Shown: one piece after another, positions 10,816 through 24,300 of the stretch
Layout: every line of letters starts with the position of its first letter
How positions within the stretch are numbered: position 1 is the first letter of the stretch
Source: Tribonema minus
Taxonomy: Eukaryota; Sar; Xanthophyceae; Tribonematales; Tribonemataceae
NCBI GenBank assembly: GCA_017506865.1
Contig: JAFCMP010000554.1
Coordinates: forward strand, 310,001-374,000
Direction of reading: 5' to 3'
DNA: 64,000 nt
The notes under the pieces: model-generated
Seen by the model: only the letters and a program-made list of their open reading frames with translations
What the model was told of the DNA's origin: nothing
Databases searched by the model: none
Position numbers and translations under genes: made by a program

Positions 10816-13800
10816 TTACAACTTCGCAAAGTCCCTTGCCTGGTGGTTGTTCATGGTCGCCTTGTAAGCTTCCAGCTCCAGTGCTGATATGGCATGCAGC
10901 TCCGCGCCAAATGACTGGGCCATAGCGCTGTTGGAGAAGGCCTCATCTAGAGTATCAGTTACATCCTCAACATCGCTGCGCAGCAGAATAGACCACAGGG
11001 TGAGGGGAGTTGGGAATTGCAAAAGCATGTCGATGATTCGGGCAGTGTAGTCTTCGATGCATGAGCTGTGCATATGTGCCATGGCGCTATTCGAGAAGGC
11101 CTCATCTAGGGTATCGGTCACATCCTCCACGTCGCTGCAATGCAGACGAAAATCACAGAGTCATTGTAGTACAAGGAGAGGGGGGACTACAAGAACATTT
11201 CGAGACTATTTGGCAATGCAGTGTTCAATGCGCAAGCTTCACAGCCGAAACCCTATACTTCTGTCGACCGAGAGCAGCAATTCGATGACCTTCAAGAAGC
11301 AGGTTTCATCATGCAACTCACGTGAATCGCGAGCGTGGTACAAGTGAAGTGCAATTGTCACCAACATTGAACCCTGAAACCGAGCACTGGTTCAGTTAGC
11401 TCATTGTACTTTTGTACCGACACGTGCATCACAGACCGACAATCCGTGATCCGTGAGGCTACGTATTATAAATACAATCCACGTAGTTACGCAACTTCAC
11501 CTGTGAGCTTCATCAATTGTACTGTTGCGCCGACATGAGCATCACAGACCGAGAAACTGTGCTCGCGATGCCGCCATAGTTATGCAACTTCATCTGTTAA
11601 CTTCATCATCATCATCACGCGACTTCACATGTGAATTTCATCGTCATCAGCCTCGTCGCTGCCGCTGCTGCTCATAATGTTGCCACGAAAATACGCATGT
11701 TGCTGCCACAATCTCAACAGGGAGAGATCATTTACTCTCTAAGGATGGACCGTCCACATGACAACACAGCACAGTATCACAGACCGGGAGTATCAAAGAC
11801 CGAGGAACTGCGCCCCGTTATGCCACCAGTCACGCAACTTCACCTGTGAAGTTCGTCGTCATCAGCCTCGTCGCTGCCGCTGCTGCTCATGCTGCTGCTG
11901 CTGCCGCTGCTCTTGGTCTGCATCATGGTCGCGCCAGGCACGGATGACAGGTCACGCGCGCGGCCGCTGCTGCTGCGCCGTGCCTTGGGCCTGTTGAACT
12001 GATGCTGAAGGCTGCAATAAACGATGTCGGTTCAAGCGTGGTGGTGGGGGGGATTTGGTCATTGGCGGAAGGCATTTGCAGCTACGTGACCACATCTTGT
12101 TACCTAAAGTTCTTCCATCTTTTGATTCGTTTCCATGTGGTAATTGTGGGTGAGGTGAGCAGGGGCTGCTGCACCTCAGCATGATGAAGTGAACATTGCA
12201 TTGTCGATCTGAATGGCAGAAACGATACTGCGGATCGCAACATCGTCAGCGCCGGCCACGCTTCGGCACCGTGACACTGATCGCACGACGCTGCTCGTAT
12301 GGCGCCGCGCTCCGCCGCCATCTGTGGCCAGCGCAGCGGCCCACCGCTGGCTGTCGCATCGCCATCAACGCTCGGTCATGAGCAGAAACTGTGTTGCCTA
12401 CCAGCTAGGGCTCTGCTGCAGTTGCGTGCCTCGTGTAGGGTTAGGGATAGGGTTAGGGTTAGGGTTAGGGTTAGGGTTAGCCCTAACCCTAAGCCTGTAC
12501 CTTTTCAGCAAGTGATGGCCCTACGCTGCTGCTTCCCCAAGTCTCTCCGCAAAAACTCAGCATTCTATACCAAATGCCTCTTCCCCGACGTGCAACTCGC
12601 AGGCACACCCAGGAAAAGCGGCGCCCACCTGTCAGCGCTGCTGCTGCCGCCGCTGCCGCTGGTCGCGGCGGTGTTGTCGCTCTCGCTGCCATCGCCATCA
12701 GACGCTTTCGAGTCATCGCTGCTGCTGCCGTCCTCCGCGCCGGGCTGCTCGTTGATCATCCTGAGCGCTGATGCAGAGGAAAAAGAGTTGCCGCCGAGCG
12801 CGCGGCGCGCGAGGCCGGCGCTGCTGCCGCTGTGAGCGCTGCCATCGTCGGGGGCGGTATCAGCGTCTGTCGAGCAAGGCGATAAGAACGCAAAAGGAAG
12901 GAAGTGGTGAGCACAGGCCGGTATCACCAATTGCCGAGCAAGGCGACGAAAGAGCAAAAGGAAATAAGCGGTGAGCACAGGCCGGGGCTGCTGCCGCTGT
13001 GAGCGCTGCCATCGTCGGGGGCGGTCTCAGCGTCTGCCGAGCAAGGGGCCAAGGCGATGCAATGAAAAGGAAAGAAGTGGTGAGCACAGGGTGGTAAGAT
13101 GACGTACGTGCTGGTTCGCACAACACCCCAGCGTCGTCGGTTCCGGTTCACCAAGAGTTCATGTAAGAAGGCCATGCCACTGTCTGCCAACTGCGCTGTT
13201 TGAGGTGCTCTGGCTGCCTGTACATCTGAACTTGGTGATGATCCAGCCACCCACCAATTAAGCAGATGGGGTCATTACTGCTTGTGCTTTCGTACAAGCC
13301 TGAGCTCGCATGGGAGCAGGTGGCATTGTGCAGCGCCGCCACTGCTCTAAGAGTTCATGCAACATTGCCCGTGAGCAATTTACCAAGTACAACCATCGTG
13401 GCTGCAGTGCCCTGCCAAGGACAGTTGCGGCGTGCACATATTACACCAAAAAAGCACAGGAGCTGCCGGCAGTTACTATTACAGTTACACTGACCTTGCA
13501 ATGCGACGCCGCTGCCGCTGGACACTGCAGTGGGCGCCGTCCTCTCGTCAGAGTCCATCAGCATCGAGTTGTGGCGGTAGTTTGTGTAACTGTCAGTGGC
13601 ATCATCGTCGTCGCCAAAGTCACGGGCCAGAGACGCCTCCGCTTCCGCCCTGTGCCAGCAAAAATGACAACAATAATGACAACATCAACAATTTTGGTGA
13701 TGTCCGAGTGATCAAAACATGTAGCTGTATCTGCCGACGCCCAACTGTGACCACGATGCACAAGCGATGCCTTCGCTTTCGCCGTGCATATTGAATTCTG

Positions 13801-16800
13801 TTAGCATCAGCAGGCATCGGGCTGTGGCTCTGCATCAATCACAGGCAGATGCCCATATCATCGCGCATCACTACGTGCAGTTATTTGCACAGCGCTGAGC
13901 ACAAGTGGTTTGGTGTGGACGGCAATGACTTCATTGGCCACTTAGAGGGCGCAGCGAGTTCCAAGAGCTGCTGTCGATCATAGCAGCTTGTGATACCGTG
14001 ATCATAGCGGCTTGCAATACCGTGAACCACATGCGTCTGAGCTGCCACGCGGCACAGGCTTGACATCCACAACATTATTTCAGCGCGACGTAGCATTATT
14101 ACTGCAAGAGTAAACATGTTCTGAAGTACAAGATTTACGGTCGCTGGTGTACATCCAGGACACCCACCATGCTAACAGAACCACGAAGTGCGTGTCACGT
14201 GTTGAGTGAGTTTTGCTCACCGAATCATAACAAGGCGAGCATTGTGAGCTCCACTACAAGGGACCGGCGGGCTGTGCTTGCAGTCCAGTGGCGCACATGC
14301 CCCAACCAACATCAACGTCCTGCTCACTTGTGCGGAGCAGCCTGTATTCCCGGTCGAGCACTGGCGGCACTCATTGACATACTTCAACGCAGTATTGGAT
14401 TTAAAATTGTTGGTGACACACAATAAGCCAGGGACTGCATTGGGTTCACAGGGGCATCACAGCAGCAGCAGCGCTCACTTTTGCTTGGCCTCTGTCAGCG
14501 CCATTTCAGATCCATTTTGCGAGTGGGAGCTGGCCTGGCGCTTGAGCACACTGCCCTCCCTGCAGACAGCACATATGCATCACCAAACCACCTGAGTCAC
14601 TTGCAGGACACTTATCACAACATGACGTTGAGTCTTATGCAGGACACTATCAGAATAAAAAGTCGACTCAGTTGCAGGGAACCATCTCATATGCACATCA
14701 CGCGGTGCCTCTGCGGTGTTTGCTCTAAGCCGCTCAGTGCCTTGCTAAAATGCTGAAACGCGAATGCACGTTTTCTTGCCAGCAAACGAATGATATGTGT
14801 GACCTGCACAGCGTGTGTGGTCAACAGTCAATGAATGGCAGAGCAGCGCTGTTCTTTGCATGAAGCTGCTTAGCATGCGACGCCTGCTGCACAGAGTCCC
14901 GGCAGAGGCAGGAAATGCGCATGAAGGGGGCATCTGACGTGAGGCACGCCTCCACATTTGTGTTCAGGTCAAGAATATTGCAGTGCTTGCACCGGCAACA
15001 GTGGCTACGCCTGTGCAAGTACGTGCAACACACAACTAGCAGCCGTGTGCGTGCGGTGGCCTGTCGCGGTAGAAATTCAGCGCGTCAAATGCCGAACAGC
15101 GTGCACATCGAGTTTCAGCGCGCGCGATGGCTTCGGAGGCTGCTGAGTAGCAGAGAACAGCCATGTAGTCGGACCATTCGTTGAGTGTGTGGGCATGCTA
15201 CGGCTTCCTGCTGCTTTCCCAGACATTTAGTGACGACAACTTGCAACAATTTATCACAACTCGTCGATTGCTCGTTGTTCAGCGTGTGCGAGACGAACTT
15301 CCACCGACAAACTTCACAGGACGCCGTTCAGATGCGCACATCATGTGCACTGATCCTAGTCAGTATGCCGGTTGACTAGCTTAGTGCAAAATTATTTTGT
15401 TACCTTGCAGTGGCACTTGAGGCAGCGCGGCACTCTGCGACGTGTGTGCCAGGACCAATTGACCTGCACTCGGATGAGCGTTTGGGTGCAGACAAGCGAA
15501 AAGTGCGGCAGCAGTAATGAGCACACGCATGCAAGGGTGCGGATGCTGCACCTGTAAACGTGTACAAGCAGTGCATGCTTGAGCATGCAACATGACAGAC
15601 CCACACTGGCGCTACATCAAGGCATGCACGGACATACAATTGCAAGGGCCCTGCAAAGTCAGGCGGCAAGGATAAGTTAACTGTGCCGTTAAAGGTTCAA
15701 GAAACATGCTGACAACTCTGTGCTTGTATTGTGAGTTGCACTTGCAAGCTGAACGAGGCATGGTTGAACTGCGCTGTGTTCCACGGTACGCAGCGATGGC
15801 GGCATAACTAAAGGCTGAAGCAGGCAGCGGTTGCTGCAGGATTGTCTATTGCACGTGCCAACGCCCAATCGCTCGTCTAGAACACACGTCTGCATTGTCT
15901 GTTGCGCCCGTTTGCGTACGCTAGGTGCCACTCTGGCACTGCGCTGCGGCATGAACGTTAAGTGGCTCACTTTCTAGATGACCCCGATGGCGATGCGGGC
16001 GGTGCCACCTGCTGCAGCTTGAGGCTGCTGCCGCTGCCACACAGGCCCGTTGTGCGCCTGCGCGCGAGCACCAGGCATAGAGTGTGAATGAGCGGCTGAC
16101 CAGCATTAAGACTATCACAACAAACATGTATCAGCAGGTCAGGAGGTCGTCAGCTGAGGTTCCTGGGAGAATATGCGTTAGAACACCTGGGCTGATGGCT
16201 CGGCTGGAGTGTACGCGTGCACAGTGAACTAGTGCACACTGTGTGTACACTCGAAACATTAGGGCTTAAGGGCGTGTGCTGAGCAGCCCCAGCACATTGT
16301 GCTGATCGATGTCACATCTGCACTCCGTCTCGCCATGCTAAGCTGTTTCTGCTTGCCTGGCCTGAGAGTTGAAACGCTTATTTCCTGACATAAGCATTAG
16401 AGGGGACCGCACAATGCTTCTCGCAATGGCAAGGAGCGCTCACCTGTGCGCAGCCTTGACGCTGCTGCTGCTCCTGCGCGTGTTGACCTCCGCCATGGAG
16501 GAGCGCCTGCTGCTGCTGCCTTGAACAGAGGGCCGAGCCGCACTGCACACCAAATACAATTTCAGGTAAGCACAAGGGTGAGTAATTGCAAAGCGCGCTG
16601 GGCGGTGGCAATGTGACACTTGATCGTTGGCAGCTCGTATATGGGCATCATATCTGTAGTCTGCAATTTGGCTTGAGGTCTAACGGCGAACATGCACGAA
16701 AGGGTCATCAACATCAACCTGAGCGATAACAGTCGGTGTGACTGCAATGGTAATGTACGAGCAATGCTGCAGCACACAATCTTACAGTCCAGCTCCAAGA

Positions 16801-19376
16801 TGGCAAGATGCGCGTAAGATTATGCCCGTGCACAAGGCCATTTGAATCGAGTCATACAACGTGTGTTTCTACCTTGGTCGTGCACTTGATTTCTCACTTA
16901 TGCATATCAGCAACAGGCAGAGGGGCTTCCTGTGAGCAAATCAGCATATGGCGCTCTCTGCGGTTGTTTCACGAGCACTGCAGATCATATTGACGCCGCT
17001 ACCTGATCCGTCTGGCCTGTAGCAGCACAGCGCGCCTGGCTCGTTTACGCGTGCGGACCCTTTACTTGTATGTACACGGTATCAACAACAGGCTGAAGGG
17101 CCACCATCGAGCATTGCAAGATGTCTCCCAGTGGACCACAAGCACTGCAAAGCATGCTGAAGCCGCCACCCCAGTACTGCAGAGCCAGCTGAGGCCGTTG
17201 CCTGATCTGTTTGGCCTGCAGCAGCACAATGCGCCTGGCTCGTTCAAGTGTGCTGACCCTTGTGCGCATCAACAACAGTCAGAAGGGCCATCCTTGAGGA
17301 GCGATGCAAGATATCATGCACTCTACAGTTGGATCGCGGGCACTGCAGATCATACTGAAGTCCCCACCTGATCTGCTTGGCCTGCAGCAGCACAGCGCGT
17401 CTGGCTGTGCCACCCTCCGTCGGCACAGGCACGTCCGTATTGAGCAGCACAAAGTCCGGCTTGCGCACCTGTTTTATTCACAGAGCATGGAGGCACGTTC
17501 AATAAACCATTGACAGACGTGTCAGGCAGGAATGCAAAGGTCGACTGCAAGCGTGAATTGAACAAGGTGGCAATGTAGGGCATGCGGACGTACTTGACGT
17601 TGCACAACATAACATGCGCATTGTGCTTGTGTGCAGGGCAAGGTGCGCAGCCGCCACACCAGGAATGCAGCATTGTCATTGTCCGAGTGTGCTGCTGTAG
17701 GTGCCCTGGCCATTGAGCAGCTGCAAGAGCAGAGTTGCAAGTCTACGAATGGGTGAGCGTGCCTGCCCAGGCCATTTGCCGCTGACAGGTGCCCGTGACA
17801 GCGTTAATCGCGTTTGGCATAACATGTTCATGTTCAAATGCCGCGCAAGGCATAAATTAGTGCCGGGTCATGGGGCACTACTGTTATGTCGTGTGGTACA
17901 CATACAAGTTATCATGCCATGCATGAACCGGCCATATCCTACCATTGCGTTGCGAATTGCACTAACGGCAACTTGATGCTGGTGCATCATGCAAATGCGT
18001 ACAACCATCGACCACCACTTACACCTGCATGTCAGCTTCCTAACTTCAAAATTGAAGTGCAGACTCACCAGGCTGGCGCGCCGCATCTTCACATCCTTCT
18101 CGTCCAGGAACTTGGACTGCGTGTGCCGCAGGCCGCAGCCGCCGCTGCCGCGCGCCGCCGCCGCCGCCGCCGCCGCCGCTGCCCCCTTGCCGAGCCCCAG
18201 GCTGCTGCTGAGGCTGCTGGAGAAGCTGCCTAGGCTGCTGTCGAGCGTGCTGTTGTGGCTGGTCATGGCGCCCGTGTTGCTGCTGTGCCTGCAGCTGAGG
18301 CACTCCGCGTCGTCGCCGCCACAGCTGCAGCAACGCGCGCGCGTCGGGGCGAGAGGAGGTGTGAGACTAATGCATACACGGCGCGAGCTTGACTTGCGCA
18401 GATTTGAATTCTCCGGGGGCGCAGCTGCGGCGGCGCGTACCGGGGCGTGGTGTCAGAGAGCGTTTGCTAACGTAGGAAACAAGGTTTCCAGTTTTTGTAT
18501 GCCAGCAATGCTAATGTGCGTGGCGCAGGCGCCGCAGCTGAGGCAGTCCGCGTCGTCGCCGCCACAGCTGCATTGGGGCGTGAGGCGGCGGTGAGACTGA
18601 AGCATATGTACACGGTGCGAGCTTGACTAGTGTTAGCGTGCAGATTTGAATTCTGTGGAGGCGCAGCTGCGGCAATGCGCATGGGGGCCAGAGGAGGCAT
18701 GAGACTAATGCATGCACGGTGCAGCTTCGGCAAAGCAGGTGACAGCGAAAGGCGGCATGAGATCTACGCATGCACGATGCCAGCTTGAAGTGGTCTACGC
18801 GTGCAGATATTTATTCTTTGGAGGCGCAGTTGCGGCAACACGCTTGGGGAACAGGCCTCAGAATGTGGACTTTTGTGAAGAGTTCAGGGGGAGGTCGTAG
18901 CACGTGTATCACATCCTGACTGGTGCCGTCAAGCAAGTGTAGGCACGTAGCTGCAGCAGAGTACTAGCTAGTAGGCTAGTGTCGTCGCCGCCGCAGCTGC
19001 GGCGATGCGTAACAGGGCGTGGCGTTAGCCAGCATTGCTAATGCAGGCAAGGAGATTTCCTGTTTTTTCATGCTAGCGCCTCCCGTGCTGCGATCCATGC
19101 ATGCACGGTGTAGCTTTGGCAAAGCGGGTTACAGCAAAAGGCGGCATGAGACCTACGGATGCACGGTGCCAGCTTGAACTGGTGTACGCGTGCAGAACTT
19201 ACAATCCTTTCGAGACAAATGGCCATGACGAGCCTCACATGACGCTTGTGCAAGATAGCAGAGCACCAGTTAACAGCATCGATCAGCACTCACCACGCGC
19301 ACGGCGGCTGCCGCTGCTGCTGCGCGCCGCCGCACGACACGTCCTGAGCGCTGCTGCGCGACAGGAACTCAGCGCT

Positions 19377-19408
<32 letters not shown>

Positions 19409-22400
19409 TGCCGTCGCCGCCGCCGCCGCCGCCATCGTATTCGTCAGCACCGTCGCACTCCATATCCTGCGGCGGCGGCGGCGCCGGCGGCAAGTCGTCC
19501 GCAAAGAAGACGCTGCGGCGGCGCGACCCGACGCCGCTGTGCAGCCCCCCGCCCTCGCCCCCCCCATTACTGAGCGCTGCCGCAGTGGCGGAGCCGCCGT
19601 TGTTGCCGTTGCTGCCGGCGCCGTTGTTGAAGGAGAAGGCGGAGGCGGGGGAGATACTGGAGAGACTGTGGGAGGGGGTGTGGGGGTGGGGGGAGACGCC
19701 GCTGATGCCGCCCCCTGCGAGCCAGCTGCCCGTCACGGAGAAGGCCGAGGGGAGGTGGTGGGTGGCGGAGGCGGCGGCGCCCGCGGCGGCGGCGCCGTTG
19801 TTGTTGGGGGACATCTCAATGACGACCTGCGGGGGGGACGGAGGTCGTTGGCGGTGAGGTCGGTGGCGACCAGAAGGGCACACTTAACATTTGGAGTCGT
19901 CTGACGCGATGCCTAATCCTAACCCTAACCTTCAGCGGTGCTGCGCACGGCAGGGCAAAGCAGCACTTGGCCGAAAGTGCAGGTGTAGGAGCCTTAGACC
20001 GTTGACTCGATGCAGCGCATGCAGTCGCTGATAGCAAACAGGGCTTCAAACGCCATCACACGCGCAACCCTGCATTGGACGACCCTGCTGCCTCAAAGCT
20101 ATACAACTACATGCTTCAATGTGAACACAGAAAAGCCACGTTTCGTCTTGCAACCATGATTGCCACTTCCTTCACACGTGTCGCAGGGACGTACCTCCAG
20201 AGCGTCAGACATGTTGGACGGCGGCAGCGCCGCGCGGTTGTCCATGATGAGGGCCAGCGTCTCTTTGGGGAGCTGAGCGCTGTAGCCGTAACCGCTGCCC
20301 CGCTCCTCAGGGGGTACATTTGCGTCCCCGCGCCTCCCGTTGATGGGCAGTGTTGTTGAGCATCGCACGCCAAACTGTCAGTGGAAGTGGCAGGCACGCA
20401 GTGAGCGATTGGTCAGCATGCGCAGTTTGATGGCCATCAGTATGGGTGCTTGAGTACTTGGCACTCGCTTTCACTTGTGGTGTGATGGTCGTTGGTGAAA
20501 CAGTGTCGATAGAATTGGCAGGCGTGCAGTCAACGATCATTGAGGATGCGCACTTCGCACTTTAGTGCTCGCCAGTAGCGGTGCTTTCACACTCTGTCAA
20601 AGTAAGATTGATGGCGTTTGTGAAGCATGACACCTTTGCTGCTAGTACGTTGGCAGTAGTTAAGGACTATTTCCAGCGACAATGTTTGCAGGACACTGAG
20701 CTGTGTGCTCGCTTACGACAAACTGCCATTCCCATGTTGAGCCTGTTGTTTAGTGTGGGGTGCACCATGTCAAACCAGCGGTACAAGGGCCAGCCAGAGC
20801 TGGGCGGACTTAAGAGGTTAGGTTAGGTTGCTTAACCCTAATCCTAACCCTGTCCCTAACCCTGACCCTAAGCTCAGCACCTCATTTACGGCGCCATTGC
20901 ATGTCCGAAGAGTGTCAAAGAATGTAAAATATGGCAGCGCATTCACACATGCCTACCCTTCATACCCTTCATCGCGTCCGCGCGCATCAGCACAGGCAGG
21001 CACCGCTGGCACCACTACTGACATGAGCGGCGCATCACAGCACAAGACCTAACCCTAGCCCTAACCACAACGGCACTGCAGCTCGAAAGGCCTTGAAAGA
21101 CCGCCGTGGTGTTCTAAGGTTGACAGCGCACAGCTCAGCTCATGTTGAGGTTGGTTCCTATTGGGCACAGACGTGTCTGTTTATGTTTGCCTCCCGGTTC
21201 TCAATTATCACTCCTTCTAGCACCACATGCACTAGCTACGAGTCTTGCGTCTGCTTGGGTCCCTCGGATGTCCACATCTGGCACGGCGGTGAGCAATACG
21301 CTCTCAAGGGTCAACAGCATGCACTACCTGCAGCTCCATTCCGCTCAGCAGTGCCTGCAGAACTTGGCTGAGCGCTGCTGCCGCCGCCTGCTCGGCTGAG
21401 CGTTGCTGTGGTGGCATACATACCTACCTGCACCTCTGTTCCGCTGAGCAATGCCTGAAATCTGGCTGAGCGCTGCTGCCGCCTTGCTCCGCTGGGCGTT
21501 GCTGTGATGTTACCTACCTACCTGCACCTCAGTTCCGCTGAGCGATACCTGAAATCTGGCTGAGCGTTGCTGCATGCGGCCTGCTTTGCTGAGCGTTGCT
21601 GTCATGGGGATCAACAGCAGTGCGCAGCGGCGCGCACCTGCTCCGTCATGTGGCGCCGCGTGCTGCGCGCGTCATTGGCATTATTCCTATTTGATTGGAA
21701 TATTTCACCACCGACAACGATTAATGTCATAGAAGTAGTACTTGACAAATTTTGGCCAGGCTTCTTTGCTGTGTGGATTTGTCACTTACGATGCTCTGGG
21801 GGTCAACAGCAGTGCTCAGCGACGTGCACCTGCTCCGTCATGCGCCGCCGCACGCTGCGCGCGTCCCTGGCACTCATGCTTGGGTTAAGGTTAGGGTTAG
21901 AGTTAGGTCACGCTGCCGTCGCGACCCTAATTACAACGTCACTGGGGCGTGAAAGGCTTGCAAACGCCGCCGTGATGCTCTAGGGTCAACAGCAGTGCTC
22001 AGGGGCACGCACCTGCTCCGTCATGCGGCGCCGCGTGCTGCGCGCGTCTTTGGGGCTCATGCTTGTCAGGCTGCCGCCGTGCAGCGTGCGTTTCTTGAGC
22101 GTGCGTGACGCAGCGGACCCGCTGCCGTCCCGGTCGCCGCTGCCGCCGCCGCCGCGCGCCGCTGCGTTGGAGGAGTGAGCGGAGTGGCGGCTGCTCCTGC
22201 GCAGCGATAATTTAATTGCAGCGACGGTACAAGTGGGTCAGACTCAATGCACATAGAATGGAACCCGGAGAGGTGATGTGTGTGCCTCATTTTAAATACG
22301 TCGAGCGCCTGTGCAGCGGCAGAAACGTCAGTTACCGTTGCCGTCCCTGTCGCCGCCGCCGCCGCGCGCCGCTGCGGTGGCGGAGTGCGCGGAGTGGCGG

Positions 22401-24300
22401 CTGCTCCTGTACATAAGGAAATAAGCCGCAGCAATTATAATAAATATATATAGCAATTATAATAAATATATATAGCAATTATACAGGCGGGTCAGACTCA
22501 ATGCGCATGGAATGAAACCCGGAGAGGTGACATGTACACCTCATGAACGTCGAGTGCCTGTGTAGCAGCAGAAACGTCAGTTATGAGGCTATCTGGGGCA
22601 CTGTACCGCAATCGCGTTTAGTGGTCAACTACAACATGCATGCCTGCCTGCCCGGCGCCGCAGCTGCTATGTGAAATATGGCAAGTACCTCGAAGCATAT
22701 ACTGCAAAGTAGATGAGTGGCACTGACCCGTGCATGGACGACCCTTGGCATAGACACGACGAGCTTGGCAGTTTACACGCCACATACAGCAAGTCCTTCA
22801 AAAGCAAATACTTCATGCAAGTACATCAACTATATATACTGGCACTGACCCCTGCTGAGACGAGCCTAAATACAGCGACAAGCTTGAGTACATTGAAGAC
22901 TTTAGAAGTAGACATACGTTGAAGTATATGTATAATGGCACTGACCCGTGCAGAGACGAGCTGGGCGTGCCGGCCTGCCCCTGGCTGCGCTGGCGCGGTA
23001 GCGGCTGCGGCGGCGACGCGGCTGCTGCTGCTGCTGCTGCGGGCAGTGGCGGCCTTCTGCCGGGCGACGACTTGTGCGCCTGTTGGTCTGCTGCTGCCGT
23101 GTTGAGAGGCTCCGAAGGTTGGGCAAGAGGGGGCCGTGGCTGTGAGACAGGGACGGCCATGTTGACGGCAGGGGACAGACACAGAGGGAAGTGAGACTAC
23201 CCCGGTTGCAGGTGGGGGGTGGGGGGGGGGGGGATGTGCAGGCGGCAAAGTGCGATGGAGAAAGCAGTGGGCAGCCTCAGCTCGGGTTTAATGTAGCCTG
23301 GCCTGCAGCACAGCACACACTACGACGCATTGATTCACCAACTAATGGCATGACATTTCTCGGCATGCTGCGAATGGGTCATATCCAATGCGTTTCTTCT
23401 GCCATCTGCAGTGTCCTAGCATGACCGTGCAGTAGGTGGTCAGCGTGCAGAAAAAGGGAGGATTTGTCCTGCAGCCCCGAGTCGACAGGTGTCAGGTATG
23501 TATTTACAAGAAAACTTCAAGTGTCAGGTATGTGTTTACAAGAAAACTTCAAGGTGCCGCGATGTCCCCTTAGTTCAACAGCACACAGGCCCAACGGTGC
23601 CGCAGCTGAACCCTGCTGCGGTGCAGCACAATCATAGGTCATAGAAGTATGTACTTCAATGCCATGCTGCACGCTTCAGATGCCCGTCTTGAAGTATGAC
23701 TGACCTGAAAGTTGAAGTTGGGCTTTGGCAGTGCCGAGAGCACCTCAGCTGGCAGCTGCGACTGCGCATGCGCGCCAGACGGCGATGCGGGCTGCGTGCT
23801 GCGCCTGTCACACAAAGCAGCACACCGGTGACAAACACACTTGTTAGCTTAGCTGAGTGCCACAAGGTGAAGCAGCGCACCAGTGAAGCAGCGCACCAGT
23901 GACAAACACACTTGTGAGCTTACCTGAGTGCCACAAGGTGATGTGCCAAGTGCAATACCCTGTGGACAGGGTTGCAGTCGAGATAGAAAGCAGACAGCGC
24001 AACGCATGCCACACTGAAAATTGTCCCCACTGCTGTAACTTTTGCCGCAGCTGCATGCAAATTGCAGCATCAACTACTTCTACATAAATTGTCGGGTTAG
24101 ACCTTCAACTTCGTGGTGAATGTTAAAGTGAAGCATGAAGTGTTCATGTTCAAGTGGACAAATTGAGCGGCCCATGAAGACGCCTACCCGTGCCCCGAAG
24201 CAAAGCCGCCATCGCTGTCCTCCATGGCCAATAGGCGCAGCGCCGCTTCCGCAGCTGCATTGGGCGTTCGCATGCCACCGCTCGGAGTGGGCACCCATGC
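10816..24300 (-). CDS. Giant kinase: C-terminal low-complexity tail (exons ~26-44)
   Basis: Exons supported by phase: 24300-24188, 23804-23705, 23139-22946, 22196-22013, 20374-20195, 19826-19294, 18324-18069, 17468-17368, 16542-16444, 16057-15971, then 14534-14479, 14369-14328, 13649-13495, 12866-12629, 11990-11844 and 10975-10816 (TAA). The block at 15463-15404 and 14985-14893 is uncertain. One frame there is Cys-rich (RCLKCHCK then HCNILDLN), but it does not join in phase to the exon at 16057 without another exon. The tail is rich in Ser, Gly, Ala and Asp. It includes poly-Gly and poly-Ala runs, basic-Ser motifs ([25 protein letters not shown]) that look like kinase sites, and a final helix-prone segment ending [11 protein letters not shown]. 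No domain was recognised. Confidence 0.72.

Noticed and set aside
10816..11130. Longer last exon of the kinase reaching through the upstream echo
   Set aside because: The frame is open, but the upstream half is a copy of the exon start. The acceptor at 10975 fits the phase of the preceding exon.
15404..15468. Firm assignment of a Cys-rich exon here
   Set aside because: Two acceptors and three frames are possible and none joins both neighbours in phase, so it is only listed as uncertain within the tail.
21330..21600. CRISPR-like array of regularly spaced repeats
   Set aside because: The units are long, diverged, contiguous copies without unique spacers, in a eukaryotic intron.
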